From: CALMZN01 sp964540095
GTDB taxonomy: Bacteria; Patescibacteriota; Patescibacteriia; UBA1558; GWA2-36-10
Reading direction: 5' to 3'
Length of the DNA stretch: 15,430 bases
NCBI GenBank assembly: GCA_964540095.1
Contig: CAZILH010000022.1
Location: 1 to 15,430, forward strand
Below are positions 1 to 7,091 of this stretch, piece after piece (the stretch's first letter is position 1; every line of letters starts with the position of its first letter). Made by a program: the position numbers and the translations under genes. The notes below the pieces were generated by a model. The model did not search any database. It saw only the letters and a list, made by a program, of their open reading frames with translations, and had not been told where the DNA came from.

Positions 1-32
1 TTAACCCACTAAAAACTAAATAAAGCCAAAAA

Positions 33-141
33 CAGGCGGGCAAAAAGGAAGGGGGTCTGGGGGAAGGAATTTTTGCCCGCCTGACCTTTCCGCGCCTTTG
101 GCGCGGTTCTGGGGAGCACGAGCGCCGCCTTTGGCGGCGCT
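33..141. repeat. Chain of three GC-rich palindromic hairpins
   Basis: Three inverted repeats follow one another. The first has 14-bp perfect arms at 33-46 and 70-83 (CAGGCGGGCAAAAA and its complement), enclosing a purine-rich loop with two runs of five G. The second is CCGCGCC-TTT-GGCGCGG at 90-106. The third is AGCGCCGCC-TTT-GGCGGCGCT at 121-141. The last two share the centre CC-TTT-GG. No ORF crosses the region. The first could terminate transcription in either direction because its arms end in A5/T5. The set resembles the dispersed palindromes between genes in Patescibacteria and recalls the cluster at 15250-15307. Function is not known. Confidence 0.75.
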
Positions 142-212
142 AGAAGTCAGCATCTGGATTTTCATCAAAAAAAGTTCGGATTTTGTCCAATAAGTACCGC
201 CATTTAAAATTT

Positions 213-232
213 CAACCCGACGGGTTGCTTTT
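213..232 (+). terminator. Weak hairpin, possible terminator
   Basis: CAACCC (213-218) pairs with GGGTTG (222-227) around a GAC loop and is followed by a short CTTTTA. The U tract is poor and the stem is only 6 bp, so this may be just another intergenic hairpin. It lies directly before the promoter of the reductase gene. Confidence 0.3.
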
Positions 233-236
233 ATGT

Positions 237-265
237 TTGACCAGAAGCATATAATTAATTATAAT
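237..265 (+). promoter_or_regulatory. Sigma-70 type promoter of the redox locus
   Basis: TTGACC (237-242) and a perfect TATAAT (260-265) are separated by exactly 17 bases. The predicted transcript start is near 272, giving a leader of about 16 bases before the ATG at 288. No Shine-Dalgarno is visible in that leader. Confidence 0.75.
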
Positions 266-287
266 AAGCAAATAATATAATCTATAA

Positions 288-1601
288 ATGGTTAATCAAA
301 AAACCGTTAAATCATATATAAGCTTATTAATTCTGACGCTAATTGTGGTAGTACCGATTTTTATTTTATATACAGATGTGCCTTTTAATCGATCATTTTA
401 TCCGTGGCCAGTATTGTTTTCCACTTTAGGTAAAATATCTGGGCTTTTGGGCTTATCGATTTTTTCTTTAGCTTTGTTGATGTCCGCTCGTTTTGTCTGG
501 CTGGACAGGCTTTTTTATGGTCTGCCAAAAGTCATCAACATTCATCGTTGGCTTGGCACAATTTCTTTTACCCTGATAATTTTGCATCCCTTGTTTTTGG
601 CCACTCGGCTTTTGCCAGTTTCTGGTCAAGCGGCTTTTGGTGTTTTTACACTATGGTCTCAAGTGGCCTATCTTTTTGGTTATATTTCTCTTCTTATATT
701 TATGGCTCTAGTGTTGATGACTTTTTTTTGGCGCTTGCAATACGAAAGGTTAAAATCTTTACATAGTTTGTTAGCCCTACCATTGATGCTTGGTGGCATA
801 CATTCGTTATTAATAGATAGCGACATAAAAAGGATCCCGCTCTTAGCTATTTATTATATTTTGCTTATATCAATTAGCGTTTTATTTTATTTGCTTAGAT
901 TGTTTTTGGTTGATTATACTATCAAGTCAAAGCGTTTTGTGGTGAGTAAAGTCGAACAGTTGAGTGCCAGTATAGTTAGTGTCACACTCCAGCCGGGTAA
1001 AAAATTTATTAATATCCAAGCTGGTCAGTTTGTTTTTGTCAGCTTTCCGGATATAAAAAAAGGAGAAGAGCATCCATTTTCTGTGGTGCAGATTCATCCT
1101 GATCACAGCTTGACCATCATGGCCAAAAATCTTGGTGATCATACAGCTAAGCTTCCAAATCTCAAGGTTGGTAGCGTGGCCGTGCTTGATGGCCCCTATG
1201 GCAGTTTTGGCGACAATATGAACCTCAATTGCCATCAAGTTTGGATCGCTGGCGGTATTGGCATTACTCCTTTTGTGAGTTTAGCTCAGACCTTAGGGGG
1301 TAAAAATATTAGTGGCCTAGTTGATTTGTTTTATGTGGTCAACTCAGAAAAAGATCTAGTTGCCTTAGATTTTTTTAAGCAGGTAGCTTTGGATAATCCC
1401 CAATTTAAATTTAATATTTATACAGCTGATAATAATGGCCGTTTTGATTTGGAAAAATTGAAAAAATTTGTTGGAAATATTGGTGCTTGTCATTTTTATA
1501 TTTGTGGGCCAGCGGGCCTGATGAAATATTTTATCAGTGCCTTGCGTCAAGCTGGTATACCGAAAAAAAATATAAATCTCGAAGCTTTTAAGATGTTATA
1601 A
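288..1601 (+). CDS. Ferric-reductase-like transmembrane NAD(P)H:FAD:haem oxidoreductase
   Basis: A 437-residue membrane flavocytochrome of the ferric reductase/NOX type. The N-terminal half (about 10-210) has several membrane helices with paired histidines His86/His100 and His159/His172. These spacings of 14 and 13 are the classic pattern for two stacked b haems across the membrane. The C-terminal half is a cytoplasmic ferredoxin-NADP reductase unit: HPFS at 262-265 for FAD, GPYG at 302-305, the nucleotide loop GGIGITP at 322-328, CGP at 406-408 and a terminal EAF. It should take electrons from NAD(P)H and pass them through FAD and haem to the outer face. The acceptor cannot be told from sequence: ferric iron, oxygen, or the cytochrome b5 encoded 8 bases downstream. 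The start is supported by the promoter ending 22 bases before it. Family assignment is firm; the physiological role is inferred. Confidence 0.88.
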   Translation: MVNQKTVKSYISLLILTLIVVVPIFILYTDVPFNRSFYPWPVLFSTLGKISGLLGLSIFSLALLMSARFVWLDRLFYGLPKVINIHRWLGTISFTLIILHPLFLATRLLPVSGQAAFGVFTLWSQVAYLFGYISLLIFMALVLMTFFWRLQYERLKSLHSLLALPLMLGGIHSLLIDSDIKRIPLLAIYYILLISISVLFYLLRLFLVDYTIKSKRFVVSKVEQLSASIVSVTLQPGKKFINIQAGQFVFVSFPDIKKGEEHPFSVVQIHPDHSLTIMAKNLGDHTAKLPNLKVGSVAVLDGPYGSFGDNMNLNCHQVWIAGGIGITPFVSLAQTLGGKNISGLVDLFYVVNSEKDLVALDFFKQVALDNPQFKFNIYTADNNGRFDLEKLKKFVGNIGACHFYICGPAGLMKYFISALRQAGIPKKNINLEAFKML

Positions 1602-1609
1602 AAAGTTAT

Positions 1610-2077
1610 ATGAATAAAATAATAATTATAATGGTATTTATTTTTTGGGTAGTAGTTAGCATTTTTTACGCTAATAGTTTGTTGCAAAAAAATAATTCCA
1701 ACAGTTTAGGAAATAATCAAAATACTAATAATAGTCAAAAAAATATTTTTACTCTAACTACTGCTATGGTAGCTCAACATAATACAGCTTCTGATTGTTG
1801 GGTGACAGCTAGTAATAATGTCTATAATGTGACATCATATATCAGATCTCATCCTGGTGGGCAAGTCAATATCACCAAGTATTGTGGGGTTGATATTGCG
1901 GCCGCTTTTGTTGCTCAGGGGCACTCGGTTAATGCTAGTAATATTTTTGCTAGCTATAAGATTGGCACAATAGGATCGACTATCTCGACAGATGCCATAG
2001 CTACGCCGCCACCAACCAATACTAATCAAAATAATGTTGATAGTCAGAGTGATGAAGGTGAAGAAGATGATGACTAA
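1610..2077 (+). CDS. Membrane-anchored extracytoplasmic cytochrome b5-domain protein
   Basis: 155 residues. An N-terminal hydrophobic segment (about 3-22) is an uncleaved anchor or signal peptide, followed by an Asn/Gln/Ser-rich linker (25-45), a cytochrome b5-like domain (about 47-120) and an acidic tail ending EGEEDDD. The haem ligands are visible: His81 in HPGG (81-84) and His105 in GHS, with the typical preceding pattern DCWV...VYNVTSYI. Cys63 and Cys92 could form a disulfide outside the cell. It follows the reductase stop by 8 bases with no recognisable ribosome site, so the two are probably co-transcribed. The cytochrome is a natural candidate for the electron acceptor of that reductase. 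Domain identity is strong; partnership is inferred from adjacency. Confidence 0.87.
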   Translation: MNKIIIIMVFIFWVVVSIFYANSLLQKNNSNSLGNNQNTNNSQKNIFTLTTAMVAQHNTASDCWVTASNNVYNVTSYIRSHPGGQVNITKYCGVDIAAAFVAQGHSVNASNIFASYKIGTIGSTISTDAIATPPPTNTNQNNVDSQSDEGEEDDD

Positions 2078-2136
2078 AAAATAAGCTATTAAAATTTTAG
2101 TAATATTTAATTTTTAATAAAAATAATTTAATATAT

Positions 2137-3405
2137 ATGGGTAAATATAAGTATCTTTATTTAGGAGCGTTGCTGGTTGTAGTTTTTCTTTTTGTGATTG
2201 TGAAATTTAATAACTCGGGAAATCAATCGGGCGTAGAAATAAGCGGTTCCAATTCCCCAAAAGTAGATTTGTATTTATTTTGGGGTGATGGCTGTCCACA
2301 CTGTGCCAAAGAAGAAATATTTTTGAAAAGCATTGAATCCAAATATCCAGATTTAAGAATGCAGAAATTTGAGGTCTGGAATCATCAAAGTAATGCTAAT
2401 TTGATGCTGAAGGTGGCCAAAGAACTAGGGGCTAATGCCGGTGGCGTGCCTTTTACTATTATTGGTGATCAATATTTTTCTGGTTTTGATGAAAGTTATA
2501 CGGCTCCCAAAATAGAAGCTAGAATCAAAGAGTGCATAGATGGCAATTGTCCTGATTCGGTGGCCTCTCTAGTGCCTCAACCAAAAACACCCGATAAATC
2601 AAGTGTTGATAAAAAAGATGATCCTAAGCAAGAAGCTAAACTAAAAGCTGTTGGTAAAATAGACGCTGGCTTATTTGGCGAAATTGATATGGCCAAATTT
2701 TCTCTTCCAGTATTGACTATTATTATTGGCGCCCTAGACGGCTTCAATCCTTGTGCCATGTGGACTTTAGTTTTCTTGATCAGCTTGTTAATTGGTATGC
2801 AGAATAGGAAGAGGATGTGGATCTTGGGTTCGTCTTTTATTGTGGCTTCAGCCGCTGTTTATTTTCTTTTTATGGTTGCTTGGCTGAATATATTTTTGTT
2901 TATAGGTGTGGTAGCTTGGGTCAAAATTTTGATTGGCCTAGTAGCTCTACTCGGAGCTGGGTATAGCTTGAAAGATTTTTACAAAAACAAAGATGCCTCT
3001 TGTGAAGTGGGTGATGTCCAGAAAAAAAAGAAAACCATGGACAAGCTCAAGGGCTATGTTTCGCACCAAAATTTTTGGCTGGCTTTGTTTGGTATTATGG
3101 CTTTGGCTTTTATGGTGAACTTAATTGAATTATTATGTTCAGCTGGCTTTCCAGCGGTTTATACTCAGGTATTATCGATGAATAATCTGACTGGTTGGCA
3201 ATATTATGGTTATATTTTACTTTATATCTTTTTCTTCATGCTTGATGATTTGATTGTTTTCTTTGCGGCCATGTTCACTCTGCAGGCCACTGGCTTGACC
3301 ACTAAGTATACTAGAGCTTCTCGCTTGATCGGTGGTATTTTGATGTTGGTTATTGGTTTACTGATGATTTTTAAACCAGAAGTATTAACTAGCTTTGGTA
3401 GTTAA
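2137..3405 (+). CDS. Thioredoxin-DsbD/CcdA-like thiol electron transport fusion
   Basis: 422 residues. After an N-terminal anchor (about 5-22) comes an extracytoplasmic thioredoxin-fold domain (about 40-140) with the redox motif CPHC (Cys53, Cys56) and the cis-proline loop GVPF (Pro105). A Lys/Asp-rich linker (145-175) leads to a multi-helix membrane domain (about 190-415). This carries the two isolated cysteines expected of the DsbD/CcdA family: Cys206 in GFNPC and Cys334 in ELLCSAGFP. The layout suggests that reducing power from cytoplasmic thioredoxin crosses the membrane through Cys206/Cys334 and is handed to the fused thioredoxin domain. Canonical DsbD has its thioredoxin domain at the C-terminus; here the order is reversed. 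It lies 59 bases after the cytochrome b5 gene and is closed by a strong terminator. The physiological substrate is unknown. Confidence 0.85.
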   Translation: MGKYKYLYLGALLVVVFLFVIVKFNNSGNQSGVEISGSNSPKVDLYLFWGDGCPHCAKEEIFLKSIESKYPDLRMQKFEVWNHQSNANLMLKVAKELGANAGGVPFTIIGDQYFSGFDESYTAPKIEARIKECIDGNCPDSVASLVPQPKTPDKSSVDKKDDPKQEAKLKAVGKIDAGLFGEIDMAKFSLPVLTIIIGALDGFNPCAMWTLVFLISLLIGMQNRKRMWILGSSFIVASAAVYFLFMVAWLNIFLFIGVVAWVKILIGLVALLGAGYSLKDFYKNKDASCEVGDVQKKKKTMDKLKGYVSHQNFWLALFGIMALAFMVNLIELLCSAGFPAVYTQVLSMNNLTGWQYYGYILLYIFFFMLDDLIVFFAAMFTLQATGLTTKYTRASRLIGGILMLVIGLLMIFKPEVLTSFGS

Positions 3406-3420
3406 AATTATATTTTTTGA

Positions 3421-3460
3421 GTGCGCCCCCCAGCCCTTCGCGAAGGGCTGGGGCACTTTT
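3421..3460 (+). terminator. Strong rho-independent terminator of the redox locus
   Basis: CCCCAGCCCTTCG (3428-3431 onward) pairs perfectly over 13 bp with the following complement up to 3453. The centre is the self-complementary TTCGCGAA. GTG/CAC can extend the base, and TTTT follows at 3457-3460. Confidence 0.85.
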
Positions 3461-3517
3461 GTTTATTTTTAATTTAAGTTAGAATTACTTTAGGTTTAAT
3501 AATTCTCACAAAGTAAT

Positions 3518-4198
3518 ATGCCTTATTATTCGGAAGATTTTTTTGCTAGACAGAAAATTGATTCATACCAGTCAGCTCAAGTAGTGGTGCCAGAAATTTT
3601 GAAATCGCTAACAATTAGCAGTGTAGTTGATATTGGTTGTGGGCTGGGCGCCTGGCTCAAAGTTTTTGAGGAAAATGGCATTAGTAATTGCCAGGGCTTA
3701 GATGGTAGTTGGGTAGATCAGTCAAATTTACTTATATCAAGAGCAAAGTTTGTAGTCCGAGAATTAGAAAATGATTTTGATTTTTATAGAAAATTTGATC
3801 TAGCAGTGTGTTTAGAATTAGCCGAACATTTGAGTGCTACTAGAGCCGATAGTTTGATTAAATTTTTGACTGAACTTAGTCCCGTAGTGTTATTTTCAGC
3901 GGCTATTCCGGGACAGGATTTGCCGGGGAAAATGAACCACATCAATGAACAATGGCCAGAATATTGGGCGACAAAATTTTTAAGCCACAATTTTCTGCCC
4001 ATAGATTATTTACGGGATAAAATTTGGCAAAATGATCAAGTCAAATATTGGTACCAGCAAAATATGTTACTATATATGAGTTCAGAATTTTTGAGTAAAA
4101 ATAAGCAGTGGCAGAAATTTTTGGTTGAGCCTAAAAAAATTGTGCGTATACACCCGACAACTTATCGGACGGCCCTAAAGTATTATCAGGCAAAATAA
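3518..4198 (+). CDS. Class I SAM-dependent methyltransferase
   Basis: 226 residues with a Rossmann-fold methyltransferase core. Motif I is VVDIGCGLGAW (36-46), the acidic ribose-binding region is at GLDGSWVD (60-67), and the motif IV area is DLAVCLELAEHL (94-105). The conserved-looking NHINEQWPEYW (140-150) probably shapes the substrate pocket. The sequence resembles small-molecule or sugar-linked methyltransferases (methyltransf_11/23 type) more than rRNA or DNA enzymes, but the substrate cannot be named. The ATG at 3518 follows a 57-base gap after the terminator. No good Shine-Dalgarno or promoter was seen, only a weak TTTAAT at 3495-3500. The next gene starts 7 bases after its stop. Confidence 0.8.
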   Translation: MPYYSEDFFARQKIDSYQSAQVVVPEILKSLTISSVVDIGCGLGAWLKVFEENGISNCQGLDGSWVDQSNLLISRAKFVVRELENDFDFYRKFDLAVCLELAEHLSATRADSLIKFLTELSPVVLFSAAIPGQDLPGKMNHINEQWPEYWATKFLSHNFLPIDYLRDKIWQNDQVKYWYQQNMLLYMSSEFLSKNKQWQKFLVEPKKIVRIHPTTYRTALKYYQAK

Positions 4199-4205
4199 TA
4201 TTATT

Positions 4206-4907
4206 ATGTCAAACATTCAACAAGATTTAAAAAAATTAGCTAGTTCAGACAAAGCTAATACTTTACAACGGTTTTTTAAAACTGGTCCCGGCCAATACGG
4301 AGAAGGGGACAAATTTATCGGCGTTATGGTGCCAGACATCAGGAAAGTGTCCCAAAAATATAAGGATTTATCAGTCAAAGAAGTACTTGGTTTGTTACAT
4401 TCGCCGTTTCACGAAGAACGACTGTGTGCCTTGCTTATTTTAGTGGAGCAGTACAAAAAAGGGGATAGTAAAAAACAAAAACAGATTTTTGATTTGTATT
4501 TAAAAAATTATAAATATATAAATAACTGGGACTTGATCGATTTGACAGCTCCGCGTATAGTTGGTGCTTATTTAGCTGACAAGCCCAAAGATGTTTTGTA
4601 TGAATTGGCACATAGTAAAAATTTATGGCAGAAAAGAGTGGCAATTCTTTCCACTTTTCAATTTATTTATTATGGTCAATCTAAAGAAACCATAAAAATT
4701 GCCAAAATTTTGCTTCATGACAAGCACGATTTGATTCACAAAGCAGTTGGTTGGATGTTGAGAGAAGTGGGCAAACGCTGTGATGAGCAAATACTTTTGG
4801 ATTTTTTAGATAAACATTATAAAACCATGCCTCGCACTTGCTTGCGGTATGCGATTGAAAGGTTGCCAAAAGCAAGACGATTGGCTTATTTGAAAGGTTC
4901 AGTTTAG
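4206..4907 (+). CDS. AlkD-like DNA alkylation repair protein (DNA glycosylase)
   Basis: 233 residues, the usual length for the HEAT-like AlkD/AlkC superfamily. AlkD removes N3- and N7-alkylated purines without base flipping. The active-site pattern of Bacillus cereus AlkD (Trp109, Asp113, Arg148, Trp187) has clear counterparts: Trp108 and Asp112 in NNWDLIDL, Arg144 in WQKRVAI, and Trp183 in VGWMLREVGK. The N-terminal GQYGEGDKFIGVMVPDIR (29-46) is also characteristic. It sits 7 bases after the methyltransferase and ends in a terminator. A second alkylation-repair gene (Ogt) lies 2.2 kb downstream. All key residues are present, so activity is likely. Confidence 0.88.
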   Translation: MSNIQQDLKKLASSDKANTLQRFFKTGPGQYGEGDKFIGVMVPDIRKVSQKYKDLSVKEVLGLLHSPFHEERLCALLILVEQYKKGDSKKQKQIFDLYLKNYKYINNWDLIDLTAPRIVGAYLADKPKDVLYELAHSKNLWQKRVAILSTFQFIYYGQSKETIKIAKILLHDKHDLIHKAVGWMLREVGKRCDEQILLDFLDKHYKTMPRTCLRYAIERLPKARRLAYLKGSV

Positions 4908-4942
4908 ATAAATTATAACTTTATTTTCCGACAATTTTTGCT

Positions 4943-4973
4943 AAAGGAGCTTCATGATGGAAGTTCCTTTTTT
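4943..4973 (+). terminator. Rho-independent terminator after the AlkD-like gene
   Basis: AAAGGAGCTTC (4943-4953) pairs with GAAGTTCCTTT (4960-4970) with one G-U pair around an ATGATG loop, followed by a T tract through 4973. Confidence 0.85.
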
Positions 4974-5016
4974 GTCTGACATAATTACCAGTCGTTGATC
5001 AACAGAAAATAGCCAT

Positions 5017-5045
5017 TTGTCAATCACTCTTATTATAGCTATAAT
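5017..5045 (+). promoter_or_regulatory. Sigma-70 type promoter of the 5085-7550 operon
   Basis: TTGTCA (5017-5022) and a perfect TATAAT (5040-5045) have a 17-base spacer. The predicted start is near 5052, giving a leader of about 33 bases to the ATG at 5085. The -10 box and start point lie inside the right arm of the palindrome at 5025-5052. Confidence 0.72.
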
Positions 5046-5052
5046 AAGAGTG
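5025..5052. promoter_or_regulatory. Perfect 28-bp palindrome over the promoter, candidate operator
   Basis: The 14 bases CACTCTTATTATAG (5025-5038) are followed without a gap by their exact reverse complement (5039-5052), centred on TAGCTA. The palindrome covers most of the spacer, the -10 box and the predicted +1, which is where a dimeric repressor would block transcription. The terminator of the preceding gene is already complete at 4973, so this is not needed as a terminator and no T tract follows. It could also be a dispersed palindrome that happens to supply a -10 box. Confidence 0.55.
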
Positions 5053-5084
5053 GTATCTTGGATAAGTAGTGTAATTTTCATTAT

Positions 5085-5261
5085 ATGAAACCACCAAAAT
5101 TTTTTATCATTATCATCATTTTTTTGCTAGCCGCTTTTTTGCTAGCTGGCTTGATGTGGTTGCGTGGCGATGAAGATACTTGGCTCTGTGAAAGAGGCCA
5201 GTGGGTTAAACACGGCAATCCTAGTGCTTCTCAGCCAACAACACCTTGCAATAATAAATAA
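5085..5261 (+). CDS. 58-residue membrane-anchored small protein with W-C-G-W-HG-P-C motif
   Basis: A short ORF that starts 33 bases after the predicted transcript start. An N-terminal hydrophobic helix (about 6-26) precedes a small external part with the pattern DTWLCERGQWVKHGNP (31-46), then a Ser/Pro/Thr stretch and a final cysteine (Cys55). Cys35 and Cys55 could form a disulfide outside the cell. From memory, small anchored peptides with a nearly identical tryptophan/cysteine/HG-P signature recur in many CPR genomes, usually annotated hypothetical; this was not checked by search. There is no lipobox. The next gene starts 5 bases after its stop. Function unknown. Confidence 0.72.
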   Translation: MKPPKFFIIIIIFLLAAFLLAGLMWLRGDEDTWLCERGQWVKHGNPSASQPTTPCNNK

Positions 5262-5266
5262 ATTTT

Positions 5267-6097
5267 ATGGACGCAGAAAAAAAAGAAAAAATGATACCCT
5301 TGTTGCCAGTCAGTGAGTTGTTTATAAGCTCTTGGGCAATGTACAAAGAGAAGATTAGGACAATCATTCGAATGTCCTTGCTTGGACTCCTGCCGTCTTT
5401 ATTAGTTGCTATTTTGTTGGCAATAATTGCTACTATTTTTAGTAATAACCCCAATTTTGTAGTGATCAACAATTCATTAGTCATATTGATGGCCATACCG
5501 TTTTTGTATATTTCTTTTCGTATCAATATCGCTGTTTATTTGATGGTTAGCAAAGATATAGCTAGCGTCAGGGATGCTTGGCGATCAGCTGGCAAATATT
5601 TTTGGAATTATTCCCTGACCTTGTTTTGGGCGGGCCTGATGCTTATGCTGTGGCTGATATTATTGGTAGTTCCGGGCTTTGTTTTTTTGATATTTTATTC
5701 ACTAGTCATGTGGGTATTTTTCCTAGAAAATTATCACGGCTATACAGCGGTGAAAAGAAGCAAAGAATTAGTGACGGGCTATTGGGGTGCGGTGGCTTTG
5801 CGTTTGTTAGCATTATTTGTACCTTTGTTTATATTCAGTTTGGTGATGAGTATAATAAAAAATCAAGCACTGCAAGATTTTATTAGTGCTATTTTTGATT
5901 TCTTTTTTGGTATTTTCATCATCATCTATACTTATCAATTGTATAATAATTTATTTAAAATCAAAGGTCATAGTAAACTAGAACACAAGGGTTATCGCCT
6001 TTGGGTCTATGTGGCCATTATCTTGGCTTATGTTATTTTATTTATCGCCACGTATTTGTTTGTGGTTTTTGGGCCTTTAGAAGCTCCGCGGGCCTAG
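5267..6097 (+). CDS. Multi-pass integral membrane protein
   Basis: 276 residues with about six hydrophobic helices and a short basic N-terminus. The segment YSLVMWVFFLENYHGYTAVK (about 146-165) followed by RSKELVTGYW resembles the membrane domain seen next to glycerophosphodiester phosphodiesterases and in related DUF families. No catalytic domain is present, so no enzymatic role can be assigned. It starts 5 bases after the small anchored protein and is followed 32 bases later by the DUF5671 gene, so all are probably one transcript. Confidence 0.72.
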   Translation: MDAEKKEKMIPLLPVSELFISSWAMYKEKIRTIIRMSLLGLLPSLLVAILLAIIATIFSNNPNFVVINNSLVILMAIPFLYISFRINIAVYLMVSKDIASVRDAWRSAGKYFWNYSLTLFWAGLMLMLWLILLVVPGFVFLIFYSLVMWVFFLENYHGYTAVKRSKELVTGYWGAVALRLLALFVPLFIFSLVMSIIKNQALQDFISAIFDFFFGIFIIIYTYQLYNNLFKIKGHSKLEHKGYRLWVYVAIILAYVILFIATYLFVVFGPLEAPRA

Positions 6098-6129
6098 TTT
6101 TAATTTTTCATTAATTAACTAAAAAAAAT

Positions 6130-7089
6130 ATGGATAACACAAAAAACAATTCAGCGAAGTTTGCGTTTCTTTATTTGTTAGCGTTGGTGGCCTTGGGCTT
6201 TGTGTCCGTCAACGTTGGACAAATTATTTTTCAATTGATCAACAAATACATTGTTGATATTTTATCACAAAATAATGCGGCCTTTTCCTCGGATATTTTA
6301 AAGTTTGCCATTGCCTCATTGGTGATTGCCACACCAACTTATTATTTTTGTAATAAGTTTATTTATGGCAGTTTGTACAAAGGTGAGCTAGACAAAGAAT
6401 CAGGCGTACGCAAGTGGCTGACTTATTTGATTATTTTTATTGCCTTCTTGGTAATGATTGGCTCCTTGATTGCCATTTTGGTTAATTTCTTAAACGGCGC
6501 TTTGACTACGCAGATTATTCTCAAATCCTTAACCACTCTGGTTATCTCGGGTATTGTTTTTTCCTTTTATTTTTATGATATTAGACGGGAAAAAACTGCT
6601 GATTATAAAGACAGTGTTATAAAAATATACTTTTTTGCCTCACTGGCAGTGATAGTGCTTACTTTTGTGGCCTCGCTATTTATAGTAGAGTCCCCCCAAG
6701 TAGCTAGAAACAGGCAAATTGACCAAAGGGTGATTAATAATTTTTATCAAATTGATCAGGATTTAAACAATTATTATCAGGTCTATAAAAAATTACCAGC
6801 AGATTTTACAGCTCTAAAAGCAGAATATACATATATTAGCGATGAGTTGTTAAAAAATCCTAAGACCCAAGAAATGTTTAAATACCAAGTCAAAGGAGAT
6901 CGGGAGTATGAATTGTGCACTACTTTTTTGACTGACGCTTCAGCCAACACTCAAAACAAAGATATGGCTTATTATTATGACACGCGCTGGCCACATGGTA
7001 TTGGCTATCAATGTTTGACTCAAAAAGTGCAGGTTTTCAACAAGGACGGCTCATTAGTAGAACCAGCGCCAGTAGTGCCAGTTAAGTAA
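6130..7089 (+). CDS. DUF5671-type membrane protein with C-terminal soluble domain
   Basis: 319 residues. The N-terminal 190 or so hold about five membrane helices with features recognisable from the Patescibacteria-associated DUF5671 family: SAKFAFLYLLALVALGF near the start, GELDKESGVRKWLTY (about 79-93) and FSFYFYDIRREK (about 144-155). After the last helix, the C-terminal 120 residues form a soluble domain, NNFYQIDQDLNNYYQVYKKL and onward, that resembles the globular part of pseudopilin-like proteins. Only the family name can be given; no reaction is known. The gene is followed by Ogt after 2 bases. Confidence 0.8.
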   Translation: MDNTKNNSAKFAFLYLLALVALGFVSVNVGQIIFQLINKYIVDILSQNNAAFSSDILKFAIASLVIATPTYYFCNKFIYGSLYKGELDKESGVRKWLTYLIIFIAFLVMIGSLIAILVNFLNGALTTQIILKSLTTLVISGIVFSFYFYDIRREKTADYKDSVIKIYFFASLAVIVLTFVASLFIVESPQVARNRQIDQRVINNFYQIDQDLNNYYQVYKKLPADFTALKAEYTYISDELLKNPKTQEMFKYQVKGDREYELCTTFLTDASANTQNKDMAYYYDTRWPHGIGYQCLTQKVQVFNKDGSLVEPAPVVPVK

Positions 7090-7091
7090 TA

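Noticed and set aside
33..141. CRISPR array or integron attachment sites
   Set aside because: The units differ in sequence and spacing, there are no direct repeats with equal spacers, and no cas or integrase gene is in the window.
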